64,000 nt of DNA from Clostridium algoriphilum (GTDB lineage: Bacteria; Bacillota; Clostridia; Clostridiales; Clostridiaceae): contig NZ_JAIZZK010000017.1 of assembly GCF_020443705.1 (NCBI RefSeq), positions 1 through 64,000 on the forward strand. Reading direction: 5' to 3'. The notes under the pieces were generated by a model that made no database searches, had not been told where the DNA came from, and saw only the letters and a list, made by a program, of their open reading frames with translations. Position numbers and translations under genes: made by a program. Below are positions 21,224 to 30,200 of the stretch, in pieces (within the stretch, counting starts at the first letter, position 1; each line of letters begins with the position of its first letter).

Positions 21224-22753
21224 TTAATTTTTAGCTATATTGCTATAGTCTTTGTAATTAGGCGAGTCTTCACCTACTAATTTATTAAGTTTCCAGTTGT
21301 ACCCATTATTATTGTCATAAACAAGAAAATACAGTGCTACAAATTTAATGTTTTTACTTTCATTGCTTTTCCCATCTATAGATGTAATACTTCCATAAAC
21401 ATACTTTATATTTTCATACCCCTTCTTAGACAATATGTCACTAGTTTTAAATGTCTTCGCTTCTTCAGTTGTTATTTTATGATTATTAGACCACCAGAAA
21501 AATAAATTACTCCCCTCGATTTCTGCGTTAGTAATAGTGGGTATTATTGTTTTTGTAATCACATTATTTATTGACCCACTATCAACAGTAGTTTTTGATC
21601 CATTTAGGAGAGATATTTTGCTTAGTGATATTGAAAAAACATAATTACTTGATAATGTAGACTTTATTTCTCCTGCTGCATTTTCCCTCTTCGCTATAAC
21701 CGTTAATGTTCCCTTTTGAGCATCAAATTTTTTACTAGATATTTTAATACTCTTAGTAAATCTGTCCTTTACAGCAAACCCTTTGCCTCCAAAAAAATCC
21801 GAATAAGATACAGTTTCATCCATTCCTTGTTCTCTTATTAATTCAAGAACCTTATTATCAGAAAAAGCTGGCGATAATAATAATTTAAAATCATCCTTGC
21901 TATTTTGTGATATAGAATCGAGATTCCAAGTTTCATTTTCAAAAACAAGCTTACATTTTATCTTTCCAGTAGTCGCAAGAAGTCCACTATCTATAGATGT
22001 TTCCACCAATACTTCTTCCTTTCCATTCTCTAAATCCATTGTCTTTGAAATAATATTAAGTTTCTTAACATCTTGTTTATTTAATGCTACTAACGTATCA
22101 GAAACTGCAATACTTCGTTTCCCTAATTCTGACAGGATTTCCTTTGCATTCATTCCTACCACTGGTTTAATTGAGGTCACGCTATCAAGTACAATTTTAT
22201 TATTAAACTTCCATTCATTTTTACCTTCATTAACATATACTAATGACAATATAGTATTTGCCTCAACAGCACCATTGTTTAAAGTTAGTGATACTTTTAC
22301 ATCATCTTGACTCTTGTCAGTACTACTACTATTAATATTGAGGTCTTTTATATTATTGTTGTTTATTTTTATTTTAGTTCCTTTAGGAAGAGTCAATACT
22401 TGTCCTATTAAGTCTTGTTTTATTCTCTGTTCATCAACTGGTTTAATAATAAAAATTGTGCATGCAACAACCCCTACTGCAATCGTAAGCAATAATGCTA
22501 TTATTGGTATGATTACTTTCTTATGTACAAATATTTTTTTAAAAGAAGCAACAAACTTATCTCTTTTATATTTTTTTATATCTTCATCCGTTATAGCAGG
22601 CATTTCTTGTGTAAACTGACGTTTTTTATCCCTTGCGCTGGCATCGACTAAATTTTCTATATTTATATTTCCTTCTATTTTCTCTCCACAATAAGGGCAA
22701 AATTTTAATCCATTAATATTAGCAAATCTATTCTTACATTTGTTACAAATCAT
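21224..22753 (-). CDS. Zinc-ribbon single-pass membrane protein with large extracytoplasmic part (TcaA/YvbJ-like)
   Basis: A 509-residue protein. It begins with a zinc ribbon CNKCKNRFANINGLKFCPYC (two CxxC pairs, about residues 3-22), then a cytoplasmic linker, one transmembrane helix (about 78-106, IIPIIALLLTIAVGVVACTI) and about 400 outer residues with repeated NTF2-like/beta segments (NGAVEANTILSLVYVNEGKN, SGLLATTGKIKCKLVFE). This is the zinc-ribbon/TM/outer-repeat architecture of Firmicute TcaA/YvbJ-type proteins, some linked to cell-wall stress or antibiotic response. The function here is unknown. Start: ATG after TGGAGGGAACTA. Monocistronic. Confidence 0.75.
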   Translation of the reverse strand: MICNKCKNRFANINGLKFCPYCGEKIEGNINIENLVDASARDKKRQFTQEMPAITDEDIKKYKRDKFVASFKKIFVHKKVIIPIIALLLTIAVGVVACTIFIIKPVDEQRIKQDLIGQVLTLPKGTKIKINNNNIKDLNINSSSTDKSQDDVKVSLTLNNGAVEANTILSLVYVNEGKNEWKFNNKIVLDSVTSIKPVVGMNAKEILSELGKRSIAVSDTLVALNKQDVKKLNIISKTMDLENGKEEVLVETSIDSGLLATTGKIKCKLVFENETWNLDSISQNSKDDFKLLLSPAFSDNKVLELIREQGMDETVSYSDFFGGKGFAVKDRFTKSIKISSKKFDAQKGTLTVIAKRENAAGEIKSTLSSNYVFSISLSKISLLNGSKTTVDSGSINNVITKTIIPTITNAEIEGSNLFFWWSNNHKITTEEAKTFKTSDILSKKGYENIKYVYGSITSIDGKSNESKNIKFVALYFLVYDNNNGYNWKLNKLVGEDSPNYKDYSNIAKN

Positions 22754-23137
22754 TAGTTCCCTCCAAACATTATATAAATATAAACCGAAATATATATGTA
22801 TTTAATATATTATAGCTTGTTTACACACTATATTCAAACATATTTACTTTACTTGTCATCGCTAATATTGTAAATTCTACATCCACACAATGCATTAGAA
22901 TTCACAATCTAAGCTCAATGTTTTTCTTAGGAACTACAAAAGACCAGCTTGGATCAAACCGGTCTTTTGTAGTCTTACTGAATATATTTTTAATTAAAGG
23001 GGGCTTCAATTAAAAAATTGAATATTTAATTACTATATCCTTATAATAACAATTAATTGTAGTACTATTATCAAATAATTATGTGAACACTATGTAATTT
23101 TAATAGACATATCTAACTTGTCATTTTAATTAAAAGC
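22754..23137. other. Intergenic region with a 12-bp-stem hairpin of unknown role
   Basis: No gene is visible. At 22934-22973 a stem CTACAAAAGACC / GGTCTTTTGTAG encloses a 14-base loop AGCTTGGATCAAAC. It lacks a T run on either side, so it is not a typical terminator. A second palindrome TTCAATTAAAAAATTGAA lies at about 23008-23026. The rest is AT-rich. Confidence 0.35.
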
Positions 23138-23170
23138 AAAAAAACTCACTCCAATATAAGAGTGAGTTTT
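23138..23170 (-). terminator. Terminator of the liv operon
   Basis: Minus-strand stem AAAACTCACTC / GAGTGAGTTTT followed by TTTGC, 34 bases after the livF stop. Confidence 0.88.
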
Positions 23171-23203
23171 CATCTAATCTAGCATCATACTTAAGCCAAA
23201 AGT

Positions 23204-23908
23204 TTACTCTCCAAGATATGCACTTCTTATAGAATCGTTGGTTAATAATTCTTTTGAATTACCTTCTAAAACTATCTTTCCTGTTTCTAGCACATATGCT
23301 CTATTTGCAATTGAAAGTGCCATATGTGCGTTTTGTTCTACAAGTAGAATTGTAGTTCCTGCCTTATTAATTTCCTCTATTATAGAAAAGATATTTCTTA
23401 CGACGAGTGGCGCAAGTCCCATAGATGGCTCATCTAGTAGTAGTATCCTTGGTCTTACCATAAGAGCTCTTCCCATAGCTAACATTTGTTGCTCACCACC
23501 ACTTAACGTACCAGCCATTTGTTTAATTCTTTCTTTTAGTCTTGGAAATTTATCAAAAACCATATCATAATCTTTTGCTATTTCACTCTTATCTTTTCTA
23601 ATATACGCACCTAGTTCAAGATTTTCCATTACTGACATATTTGCAAAAATCCTTCTTCCTTCTGGTACATGAGCGATACCTAATTTTGAAAGTTTATAAG
23701 AGGCGGTGTTGTGTATAGGTTTATCCTCAAACATCACACTTCCTGACTTTATTGGAATAAGTCCTGAAATAGCTCTTAATATTGAAGTTTTTCCAGCTCC
23801 ATTCGCACCTATAAGTGTAACTATTTCTCCTTTTTTTACGTTTACGCTAATGTCATGTAATGCATGTATTGCACCATAATTTACATTCAAACCATCAATT
23901 CTAAGCAT
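23204..23908 (-). CDS. livF: Branched-chain amino-acid ABC transporter ATPase LivF
   Basis: A 234-residue ABC ATPase. Motifs: Walker A GANGAGKTSI, the LivF-typical HVPEGRRIFANMSVMENLELG, signature LSGGEQQMLAMGRALM, Walker B ILLLDEPSMGLAP and LVEQNAHMAL. It supplies energy for uptake of Leu/Ile/Val (or related amides) with LivG. It is the last gene of livJ-H-M-G-F. Its start overlaps the livG stop by 8 bases, with AGGAGGTAGCTG before ATG. A terminator follows. Confidence 0.95.
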   Translation of the reverse strand: MLRIDGLNVNYGAIHALHDISVNVKKGEIVTLIGANGAGKTSILRAISGLIPIKSGSVMFEDKPIHNTASYKLSKLGIAHVPEGRRIFANMSVMENLELGAYIRKDKSEIAKDYDMVFDKFPRLKERIKQMAGTLSGGEQQMLAMGRALMVRPRILLLDEPSMGLAPLVVRNIFSIIEEINKAGTTILLVEQNAHMALSIANRAYVLETGKIVLEGNSKELLTNDSIRSAYLGE

Positions 23909-24674
23909 CAGCTACCTCCTCTCCAAGGTATGCCTCAATTACCTTAGGATTTTTCTTTATTTCCTCAGGCGAACCCTGCGCAATTACCTTACCGTAATCT
24001 ACTACTATTATTCTCTCACAAACTCCCATAACGAGCTTCATATCGTGTTCGATTAATAGTATAGCTATTTTAAATTCATCGCGCACAAAATTTATTAGTC
24101 CCATTAACTCATGAGTTTCTTGAGGGTTCATACCAGCTGCAGGTTCATCTAATAGTAACAATTTAGGTTCTGCGGCAAGTGCTCTAGCTATCTCAAGTCT
24201 TCTTTGTTCTCCATAAGGTAGATTACATGCAAGCTCATTTCTTTTCCCATCAAGATTGAAAACCTTGAGAATTTTAAGTGCTTTCTCTTCAATTTTAGCT
24301 TCTTCCCTATTGAATTTTGGAAGTCTAAGTATTGAATGAAACAAATTGTACTTAACATTATAATTAAATGATATTTTTACATTATCTAAAACTGTTAGTT
24401 CCTTAAATAATCTTATATTTTGAAAAGTTCTAGCAATTCTTTTTTTAGTGATTTCATATGGCTTTATGCCTTGTATAAATTCTCCATTAAATTCAATAGT
24501 TCCAGATGTTGGAGCATAAACCCCTGTTAGCATATTAAAAATTGTAGTTTTCCCTGCTCCATTGGGTCCAATTAAACCTACAAGATCATGCTCTGAAATG
24601 TTAAGTGAAAAATTAGAAACAGCCGTAAGCCCACCAAACTTAATTGTAAGATCATTTGCCTTTAATAGCTGCAT
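23901..24674 (-). CDS. livG: Branched-chain amino-acid ABC transporter ATPase LivG
   Basis: About 257 residues. Walker A GPNGAGKTTIFNMLTGVY, TFQNIRLFKELTVLDNV, LPYGEQRRLEIARALA, Walker B LLLLDEPAAGMNP and LLIEHDMKLVM, all typical of LivG. The frame extends upstream to 24704, but the ATG at 24674 (MQLLKANDLTIKFGG) has AAGGAAG at correct distance and gives the normal N-terminus. It overlaps the end of livM by about 23 bases, indicating coupling. Confidence 0.95.
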   Translation of the reverse strand: MQLLKANDLTIKFGGLTAVSNFSLNISEHDLVGLIGPNGAGKTTIFNMLTGVYAPTSGTIEFNGEFIQGIKPYEITKKRIARTFQNIRLFKELTVLDNVKISFNYNVKYNLFHSILRLPKFNREEAKIEEKALKILKVFNLDGKRNELACNLPYGEQRRLEIARALAAEPKLLLLDEPAAGMNPQETHELMGLINFVRDEFKIAILLIEHDMKLVMGVCERIIVVDYGKVIAQGSPEEIKKNPKVIEAYLGEEVADA

Positions 24675-25617
24675 CTTTATCACTTCCTTTTGAAAATTTA
24701 TCAAACATGCTCATAGATAATTCTTTTGTTCCCATTAAACCTTGAGGTCTAAATCTCATAATAATGATAAGCGCTAGTGGGTATATAATCATTCTATAAT
24801 CATTCAAAAACCTTAGACCTTCTGGAAGAATTGTTAATATACCAGTCGATAATATACTACCTGTTAAACTTCCCATTCCCCCCATAACTACATAAGTTAC
24901 AAAATCTACAGATTTCAAGAAATTAAATTGTTCAGGCTTAATGTACATTAGATAATGTGAAAATAATCCACCTGCGATGCCAGCAAAAAATGAACCAATA
25001 ACAAAAGCCATAATTTTATACTTTGTAGTATTAATGCCCATAGCTTCTGCAGCTATTTCATCTTCCCTCACAGACATCATGGCCCTTCCCTGAGATGAAC
25101 GTGCTATATTATAAATTATTAAAATAGTAAACATCATTGTAAAAAATACCCAAGCAAAATTTGTTTTGGGAGGTATCCCTGAAAGTCCCCTACCTCCTCC
25201 AAGTTGATCTATATTAGTGATTACAACTCTTATTATTTCTCCAAAACCTAAAGTTGTTATAGCAAGATAATCACCCTTTAAACTTAATGTTGGAAGACCA
25301 ATTAGAAATCCAATCAGTCCAGCAAGTAAACCACCGAATAGTAATGCAATAGGAAAAGGTACGTTTAGTTGAATTGTAAGCATTGCAGCTGCATAAGCAC
25401 CTATTGACATAAATCCTGCATGTCCGAGTGTCAACTGCCCTGTAATTCCTATTATAAGATTTAAACTTACTGCAAGTATAACGTTTATACAAATCAGAAC
25501 CAGTATTCTTGAATAATATCTATTCAAAACTTCAGTATCCATTAAAAATGTTAAAATAAAAAACAAAATAATACCGCAAATGAGCAATATAATAGTATTT
25601 CTAAGTTCTTTTTTCAT
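24652..25617 (-). CDS. livM: Branched-chain amino-acid ABC transporter permease LivM
   Basis: About 321 residues with 8-9 hydrophobic segments. Family motifs are LTLGHAGFMSIGAYAAA, GLPTLSLKGDYLAITTLGFG, the long LivM-type loop and MGGMGSLTGSILS. It forms the channel with LivH. Start choices are GTG 25626 (directly after the livH stop), ATG 25623 or ATG 25617. The last has AGGTG at the best spacing. A short lysine-rich C-terminus follows the last helix. Confidence 0.93.
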   Translation of the reverse strand: MKKELRNTIILLICGIILFFILTFLMDTEVLNRYYSRILVLICINVILAVSLNLIIGITGQLTLGHAGFMSIGAYAAAMLTIQLNVPFPIALLFGGLLAGLIGFLIGLPTLSLKGDYLAITTLGFGEIIRVVITNIDQLGGGRGLSGIPPKTNFAWVFFTMMFTILIIYNIARSSQGRAMMSVREDEIAAEAMGINTTKYKIMAFVIGSFFAGIAGGLFSHYLMYIKPEQFNFLKSVDFVTYVVMGGMGSLTGSILSTGILTILPEGLRFLNDYRMIIYPLALIIIMRFRPQGLMGTKELSMSMFDKFSKGSDKDAAIKGK

Positions 25618-25626
25618 TTTCATCAC

Positions 25627-26505
25627 CTACACTTTCTCTCTGGTTTTCTTACCAAGAAGTCCAGAAGGCTTTACAATTAAAATAATAATAAGAATTGAGA
25701 ATGCTATAGCATCTGAGTAACTAGATGATATATAGACCTTACTAAAAGTTTCAACTAGTCCCATTATGAGTCCTCCCCATAAGGCACCTGGAATTATTCC
25801 AATTCCACCGAGTACCGCTGCGACAAATGCTTTTAGGCCTGGCATTATACCCATATATGGGTCTATGCTAGAATATAAAATTCCTACAAGCACACCTGCA
25901 GCTCCTGCAAGGGCAGATCCAATTGCAAATGTTATAGAAATTATAGAGTTCACATTGATTCCCATAAGTGCCGCTGCATCCTTATCAAAAGAGGCTGCCC
26001 TCATTGCCTTACCTGTTTTAGTTTTAAATACTATAAATTGAAGTATTACTACAAGAATGATTGATATTAATATAATAATAACTTGACGATTATCAATACT
26101 TAAACCAGCAAAGTGTATTACCTTTTGTGGTAAAAGAGTTTCCGGATATGTTTGTGGATCAGTAGTCATCTTGAGTCTTACTAAATTCTCAAGAAGCACT
26201 GACATTGCAATTGCTGTAATTAGAATAGACAATTTAGGTGATTTTCTTAAAGGTTTATATGCTACTTTTTCAACGATAACACCTGCGAGTGCTGCTCCCC
26301 CCATAGCTATTAACAGAGTTGGAATGAAAGCAAGATGTAAATTTGTTGCGGCAAAAAAGCCAAAATATGCTCCAACCATGAAAATATCTCCATGGGCAAA
26401 ATTTATAAGTCCAATAATTCCATATACCATTGTGTAACCTATTGCAATTAATGCATACACAAAACCCAGTGATAGCCCATTAATTACCTGTTGTAAAAAT
26501 TCCAT
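25627..26505 (-). CDS. livH: Branched-chain amino-acid ABC transporter permease LivH
   Basis: A 292-residue integral membrane permease. It has the N-terminal QQVINGLSLGFVYALIAIGY, the GLINFAHGDIFMVGAYFGFF motif, RAASFDKDAAALMGINVN and FVAAVLGGIGIIPGALWGG. It pairs with LivM to form the membrane channel. Start: ATG directly after GGGGGAAGGTAA. It lies 91 bases after livJ, separated by a large hairpin that probably sets the ratio of binding protein to permease. Confidence 0.95.
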   Translation of the reverse strand: MEFLQQVINGLSLGFVYALIAIGYTMVYGIIGLINFAHGDIFMVGAYFGFFAATNLHLAFIPTLLIAMGGAALAGVIVEKVAYKPLRKSPKLSILITAIAMSVLLENLVRLKMTTDPQTYPETLLPQKVIHFAGLSIDNRQVIIILISIILVVILQFIVFKTKTGKAMRAASFDKDAAALMGINVNSIISITFAIGSALAGAAGVLVGILYSSIDPYMGIMPGLKAFVAAVLGGIGIIPGALWGGLIMGLVETFSKVYISSSYSDAIAFSILIIILIVKPSGLLGKKTREKV

Positions 26506-26542
26506 TTACCTTCCCCCATTTCTCACAATTCTGATTATATAT

Positions 26543-26586
26543 GCAGGCATACTTCTCTTTTTTATAATAATTGAAGTATGCCTGCC
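26543..26586. terminator. Stem-loop between livJ and livH
   Basis: Stem GCAGGCATACTTC / GAAGTATGCCTGC around an A/T-rich loop. On the minus (transcribed) strand no T run follows, so partial termination or 3' stabilisation of the livJ message is more likely than full stop. This is a common way to over-express the binding protein relative to the channel. Confidence 0.6.
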
Positions 26587-26596
26587 AGTTTTTTTA

Positions 26597-27742
26597 TTAA
26601 GGAATAAGTTTCTTTACAAAATTAAACTTACCATCATTAACCTTTAAAATTACGGCCCCTTTAATTGCATCTCTATTAGCATCGAAAGAAACTTTACCAG
26701 ATACTACTTCAAGATTAGTTTTTGTAAGCGCTGCTTTAATACTTGGGCCATCTGTTTTACCAGCAGTTTTTATTGCTTCAACCATTATTTTTGCAGCATC
26801 ATAATTTAAAACTGCCATAGCATCTGCATTTAAGCTATATTTTGCTTTATATTGTTTTTGGAATTCAACAACTAATTTCGCCGTATCATCTGCTGAGTAA
26901 TGGTCAGATATATAACATCCATTAACTGCAGTTCCACCAACCTTAAATAATTCAGCTGAATCCCAACCATCTCCACCTAGTAGTGGAACATTTATATCTA
27001 TAGCTCTTGCTTGCTTTGCAATATTCCCAACTGTTGAATAATAATCTGGAAGTAATATTACCTCTGGTTTAGTTGGCTTTATTTTTGTAAGCTGTGCTTT
27101 AAAGTCTTTATCATTTGTTGCATATGTTTCTTTAGCAACAATTTTCCCACCTGCAGCTACAAACTCTTTTTCAAAAAACTCAGCCAAACCTTTAGAATAA
27201 TCATTACCATTATCATAAAGAATAGCAGCCGTCTTTGCCTTTAAATCTTTTGATGCAAATTTCGCAATAACTGTTCCTTGAAAAGGATCTATAAAGCATG
27301 CTCTATAAACATATTCTCCACCCTTTTTAGTAACATCTGGATTTGTACCTGATCCTGTTATCATTGGCACCTTACTTTGAGTAGCTATTGGTCCGAGTGC
27401 TATACAAGAACCGCTTGTTAACGGGCCAACTAATGCTACAACATTGTCATTACTGATAAGCTTTGTACCAACTGTTGTTGCAGTATCTGGTTTACCTTCA
27501 TCATCTTCAAAAATAAATTTAATCTTACGTCCATTAATCCCTCCGGCTTTGTTCACTTGATCTTCCAATAATTTTATACCATTTTGACCAGATTTTCCAA
27601 AAGATGAAACTTGACCTGTAAGTGGTAATACAACTCCAATCTTAATATCTCCAGTAGTTGATGACCCCTTAGCTCCGCATCCTGCAAGTAATCCTACAGT
27701 CATAGCCATAGATAGTAATAAACAAGCTTTCTTTTTGAACAT
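26597..27742 (-). CDS. livJ: Branched-chain amino-acid ABC transporter substrate-binding lipoprotein (LivJ/LivK type)
   Basis: A 381-residue type I periplasmic-binding-fold lipoprotein. Signal peptide and lipobox MTVGLLAGCG place the lipid-bearing Cys near residue 22. Typical motifs: IKIGVVLPLTGQVSSFGKSG, GINGRKIKFIFEDDEG, VALVGPLTSGSCIALGPIA, GSGTNPDVT and VYRACFIDPFQG. It captures branched-chain amino acids or similar ligands on the outer face of the membrane. It is the first gene of the operon, with AGGGGGGTTATTAA before ATG. The ligand cannot be fixed from sequence. Confidence 0.94.
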   Translation of the reverse strand: MFKKKACLLLSMAMTVGLLAGCGAKGSSTTGDIKIGVVLPLTGQVSSFGKSGQNGIKLLEDQVNKAGGINGRKIKFIFEDDEGKPDTATTVGTKLISNDNVVALVGPLTSGSCIALGPIATQSKVPMITGSGTNPDVTKKGGEYVYRACFIDPFQGTVIAKFASKDLKAKTAAILYDNGNDYSKGLAEFFEKEFVAAGGKIVAKETYATNDKDFKAQLTKIKPTKPEVILLPDYYSTVGNIAKQARAIDINVPLLGGDGWDSAELFKVGGTAVNGCYISDHYSADDTAKLVVEFQKQYKAKYSLNADAMAVLNYDAAKIMVEAIKTAGKTDGPSIKAALTKTNLEVVSGKVSFDANRDAIKGAVILKVNDGKFNFVKKLIP

Positions 27743-28216
27743 TTAATAACCCCCCTAAATTCTAATAACTTTTCATAAATCACAAAATATAATTTACTTG
27801 TATACCCATATATAGGACTTTAATATTTTATGAACTGGATGTAAATTATTTATAAATTGTGAATTAACAATTATTAAATAATTCATAATTTATAATTTTT
27901 ATTAATAATATCATAAAATTTCAAGCATATCAATACTATTTTTATGTTTTTTGAATTATTTAGACATTATTTTTTTTCATTCTTTCATTTTTTCGACAAT
28001 TGGTATTTTTTTAGATCTTTATACATAAAATTTACATCTTTCAAAAAAATATCTGTATATATGCAACTTGTTTTTTTATAATATGGTAATTATATTTTAA
28101 TTACGGATAATTTATGTTAGATTTTTCATTTAAAAAGTTACTATATTAATCTAGATATGTTTTAAGGGATTCCTTGTACAGAAATCCCCTTTTATTAACA
28201 TATTGTACTATACACA
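27743..28216. other. Long AT-rich region upstream of the liv operon
   Basis: A 474-base gap with no coding frame. At 27850-27896 an imperfect inverted repeat (TTATAAATTGTGAATTA / TAATTCATAATTTATAA) is followed on the plus strand by TTTTT. It lies about 110-155 bases before livJ and may be an operator or leader hairpin of the liv operon. A weaker hairpin AAGGGATT / AAATCCCCTT lies at 28163-28192 near the end of the next minus-strand gene. Confidence 0.4.
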
Positions 28217-28723
28217 TCATAATATAATTTTAAGAAAATGTGCTTTTTTATAAGCATAGCTTTTTTCATAAGTCTCATCAAGTTGATTATATGAATGTTG
28301 CGATATACGTGGTTCTTTATTTCCATAAACATCTATAAACGAGGTTATTATTGCAGAATGAAAAATTACATTACTGTAGTTTTCATAAAATACTAAGTCC
28401 CCAATATCAAGTTTATGTCTATCCTCTATCTCTATCCCTTTAACAACGTTTCTATTTGTACTTTGATTTACTTTTAAATACCAGTACAGAGCATGAGCAA
28501 CACTCCAACAAATTGAGCCACTACCACGCAATTCATACCACCAAGGTCTAATGTTATTGTAATCCAGCGGTGCTCCCCCTGCTTTTAAGCATTGAGAAAC
28601 AAAATTAGTACAATCACCACCATTACCGTTAATATAATTTAAAAATATATATTTATTGTTTGGCACTATTGCAAATTTTACAGCATAATTCTTTGCTGAT
28701 TCTCTATCGTATTTATTTTGCAT
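28217..28723 (-). CDS. Amidase_6-type putative amidase domain protein
   Basis: A 168-residue protein with the pattern of the clostridial putative amidase domain (PF12671 type). It has YDRESAKNYAVKFA, the Cys-containing GGDCTNFVSQCLKAGGAPLD (about 36-55), WWYELRG and WSVAHALYWYLKVN. The later DIGDLVFYEN and FHSAIITSF resemble the His region of NlpC/P60-like hydrolases. Such proteins usually act on cell wall or spore material, but there is no signal peptide here, so it may act inside the forespore or mother cell. Start: ATG after AGGGAGTAACTTA. Confidence 0.75.
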   Translation of the reverse strand: MQNKYDRESAKNYAVKFAIVPNNKYIFLNYINGNGGDCTNFVSQCLKAGGAPLDYNNIRPWWYELRGSGSICWSVAHALYWYLKVNQSTNRNVVKGIEIEDRHKLDIGDLVFYENYSNVIFHSAIITSFIDVYGNKEPRISQHSYNQLDETYEKSYAYKKAHFLKIIL

Positions 28724-28826
28724 TAAGTTACTCCCTAAAAGTTCTCATCAAAATATATTATGCTATATATTTTTTATTGTTTACAAATACTTTAAAATAC
28801 AGTTTTAAACTGTTCTATGTGCGTAC

Positions 28827-29552
28827 CTAGCCTTCTAATCCAAAAATGGCTACATACTGATTATCCAAAGCAAATATTTTCTCTTTCCATTTTAGAGTAT
28901 TCATAACATAACCTAAAGAATCTGCATTGTATCTTCCAGCTATCTTTTGATATACCAATAGCTCATATACTTTATTTGAATCAAAATCTACAGGATATAG
29001 CCCACTTATTGGATTTACAAATCCGTTAATTGGGTTCTTTAACTTTCCATTCTCATCGTATATTTCATTTAAATAATCTATGTCCTTATTGGATATATCT
29101 ATAATGTATTTTTCATTGTTTATCTTACTGATAACCTCAACCTTGTAGTTGTTTTTATAAGTAACATCATATTCATATTTGTCGTTATATACATTAAAGT
29201 CAAACAATAATTTTTCTGTATTGTTAATAAAGGAATAGATATAGTAGTACATTATTCCACCACTACCCCCTGAATTAATACCTATTAAAATATCATTTAC
29301 AAGGTTTCCTGTAAAATCGCCCAAAAATAATGTAGGATTATACCCTGCATTTTGGCTCAGAGCTATACTAGTAATTATACCTGTCATTCCATTTTGGATT
29401 ACAAGGGTAATATTTTGAATAAATGGACTATCTGGTGTCCTTATTCCAGTTAAATAGACATTATCTTGTATTCTATCACCAGTTACATCTCCTCTTATAT
29501 AAGCAACTATACTCGGTTTTATCATATTAGCTCTATTATAACAATTATACAT
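28827..29552 (-). CDS. Hypothetical protein with VCBS/FG-GAP-like repeats
   Basis: A 241-residue protein. It contains repeated Asp/Gly-rich turns typical of VCBS/FG-GAP beta-propeller blades: YIRGDVTGDRIQDNVYLTG (about 18-36), FLGDFTGNLVNDILIGINSG (about 72-91) and YPVDFDSNKVYELLVYQKI. No signal peptide is seen. Proteins with this look occur in spore-forming clostridia, but I cannot assign a function. Start: ATG after AAAGGAGTAAGT. It is 104 bases upstream of the Amidase_6 gene on the same strand, so the two may be co-expressed. Confidence 0.6.
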   Translation of the reverse strand: MYNCYNRANMIKPSIVAYIRGDVTGDRIQDNVYLTGIRTPDSPFIQNITLVIQNGMTGIITSIALSQNAGYNPTLFLGDFTGNLVNDILIGINSGGSGGIMYYYIYSFINNTEKLLFDFNVYNDKYEYDVTYKNNYKVEVISKINNEKYIIDISNKDIDYLNEIYDENGKLKNPINGFVNPISGLYPVDFDSNKVYELLVYQKIAGRYNADSLGYVMNTLKWKEKIFALDNQYVAIFGLEG

Positions 29553-29741
29553 ACTTACTCCTTTACAATATAATTTTATGCATTATCTTATGAACTATAG
29601 AGCAAACTGTTCGAGTTTTCGTAATATTCCTGTGCCGATACCATTTAATATAAGTAGTATTTATTTAAACAAAGTATGCACATATTAATATCAATATTCA
29701 TAATATATTAGTATATATTAATGCTATAGGAGTTAGTAATA

Positions 29742-30068
29742 ATGAGCAAAAAAGTATCAATTACTCTTCCAGATCATGTCTATAAATTAGCACTTCGAAA
29801 ATCCAAATTAACTCATGGAGAAAATAATTTCTCGGGTTATTTACGTGAGCTCGTATGTAATGAATTTACAGAGGATGAGCTTAAGCTGGAGTTAATAAAA
29901 CTTAATGAACCCCTATGGCTCGGAATTGCAAAACCAGCTGATTACAACTCTACTTGTCAAGTATGTACTAACGCAATATCTCCTGGGGAGGTAATTTGTT
30001 ATACCGACTTAGGATTTAAAGAAGACTATAAGAATTGGGTTCATCAAAATTGTTGTAGAAAAGATTAA
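29742..30068 (+). CDS. Small ribbon-helix-helix-like protein with a C-terminal Cys/His motif
   Basis: A 108-residue protein. The N-terminus KKVSITLPDHVYKLALRKSK with NFSGYLRELVCNEF is a ribbon-helix-helix (MetJ/Arc) pattern, usually DNA binding. The C-terminus has STCQVCTNAISPGEVICYTD followed by WVHQNCC, a CxxC...HxxC arrangement that could bind zinc. It may be a small transcription factor or an antitoxin-like protein, but no toxin gene is adjacent. Start: ATG after ATAGGAGTTAGTAATA. It is alone on the plus strand between minus-strand genes. Confidence 0.65.
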   Translation: MSKKVSITLPDHVYKLALRKSKLTHGENNFSGYLRELVCNEFTEDELKLELIKLNEPLWLGIAKPADYNSTCQVCTNAISPGEVICYTDLGFKEDYKNWVHQNCCRKD

Positions 30069-30200
30069 TAGTCCTAGAAGTTCATTATTAACATTTTCTT
30101 CTATGTTTAATTCATTGGGGTATCTCACACAGGAGCATTACAATCCATCCAGCCAAGCAACTTAGAGCGATACCCACAATTTTAAGTTTACTGTTAGTTT

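Noticed and set aside
25271-26437. Several 70-90-codon frames opposite or inside the liv permease genes
   Set aside because: They are shadows of the permease codons, with no ribosome sites and no recognisable family.
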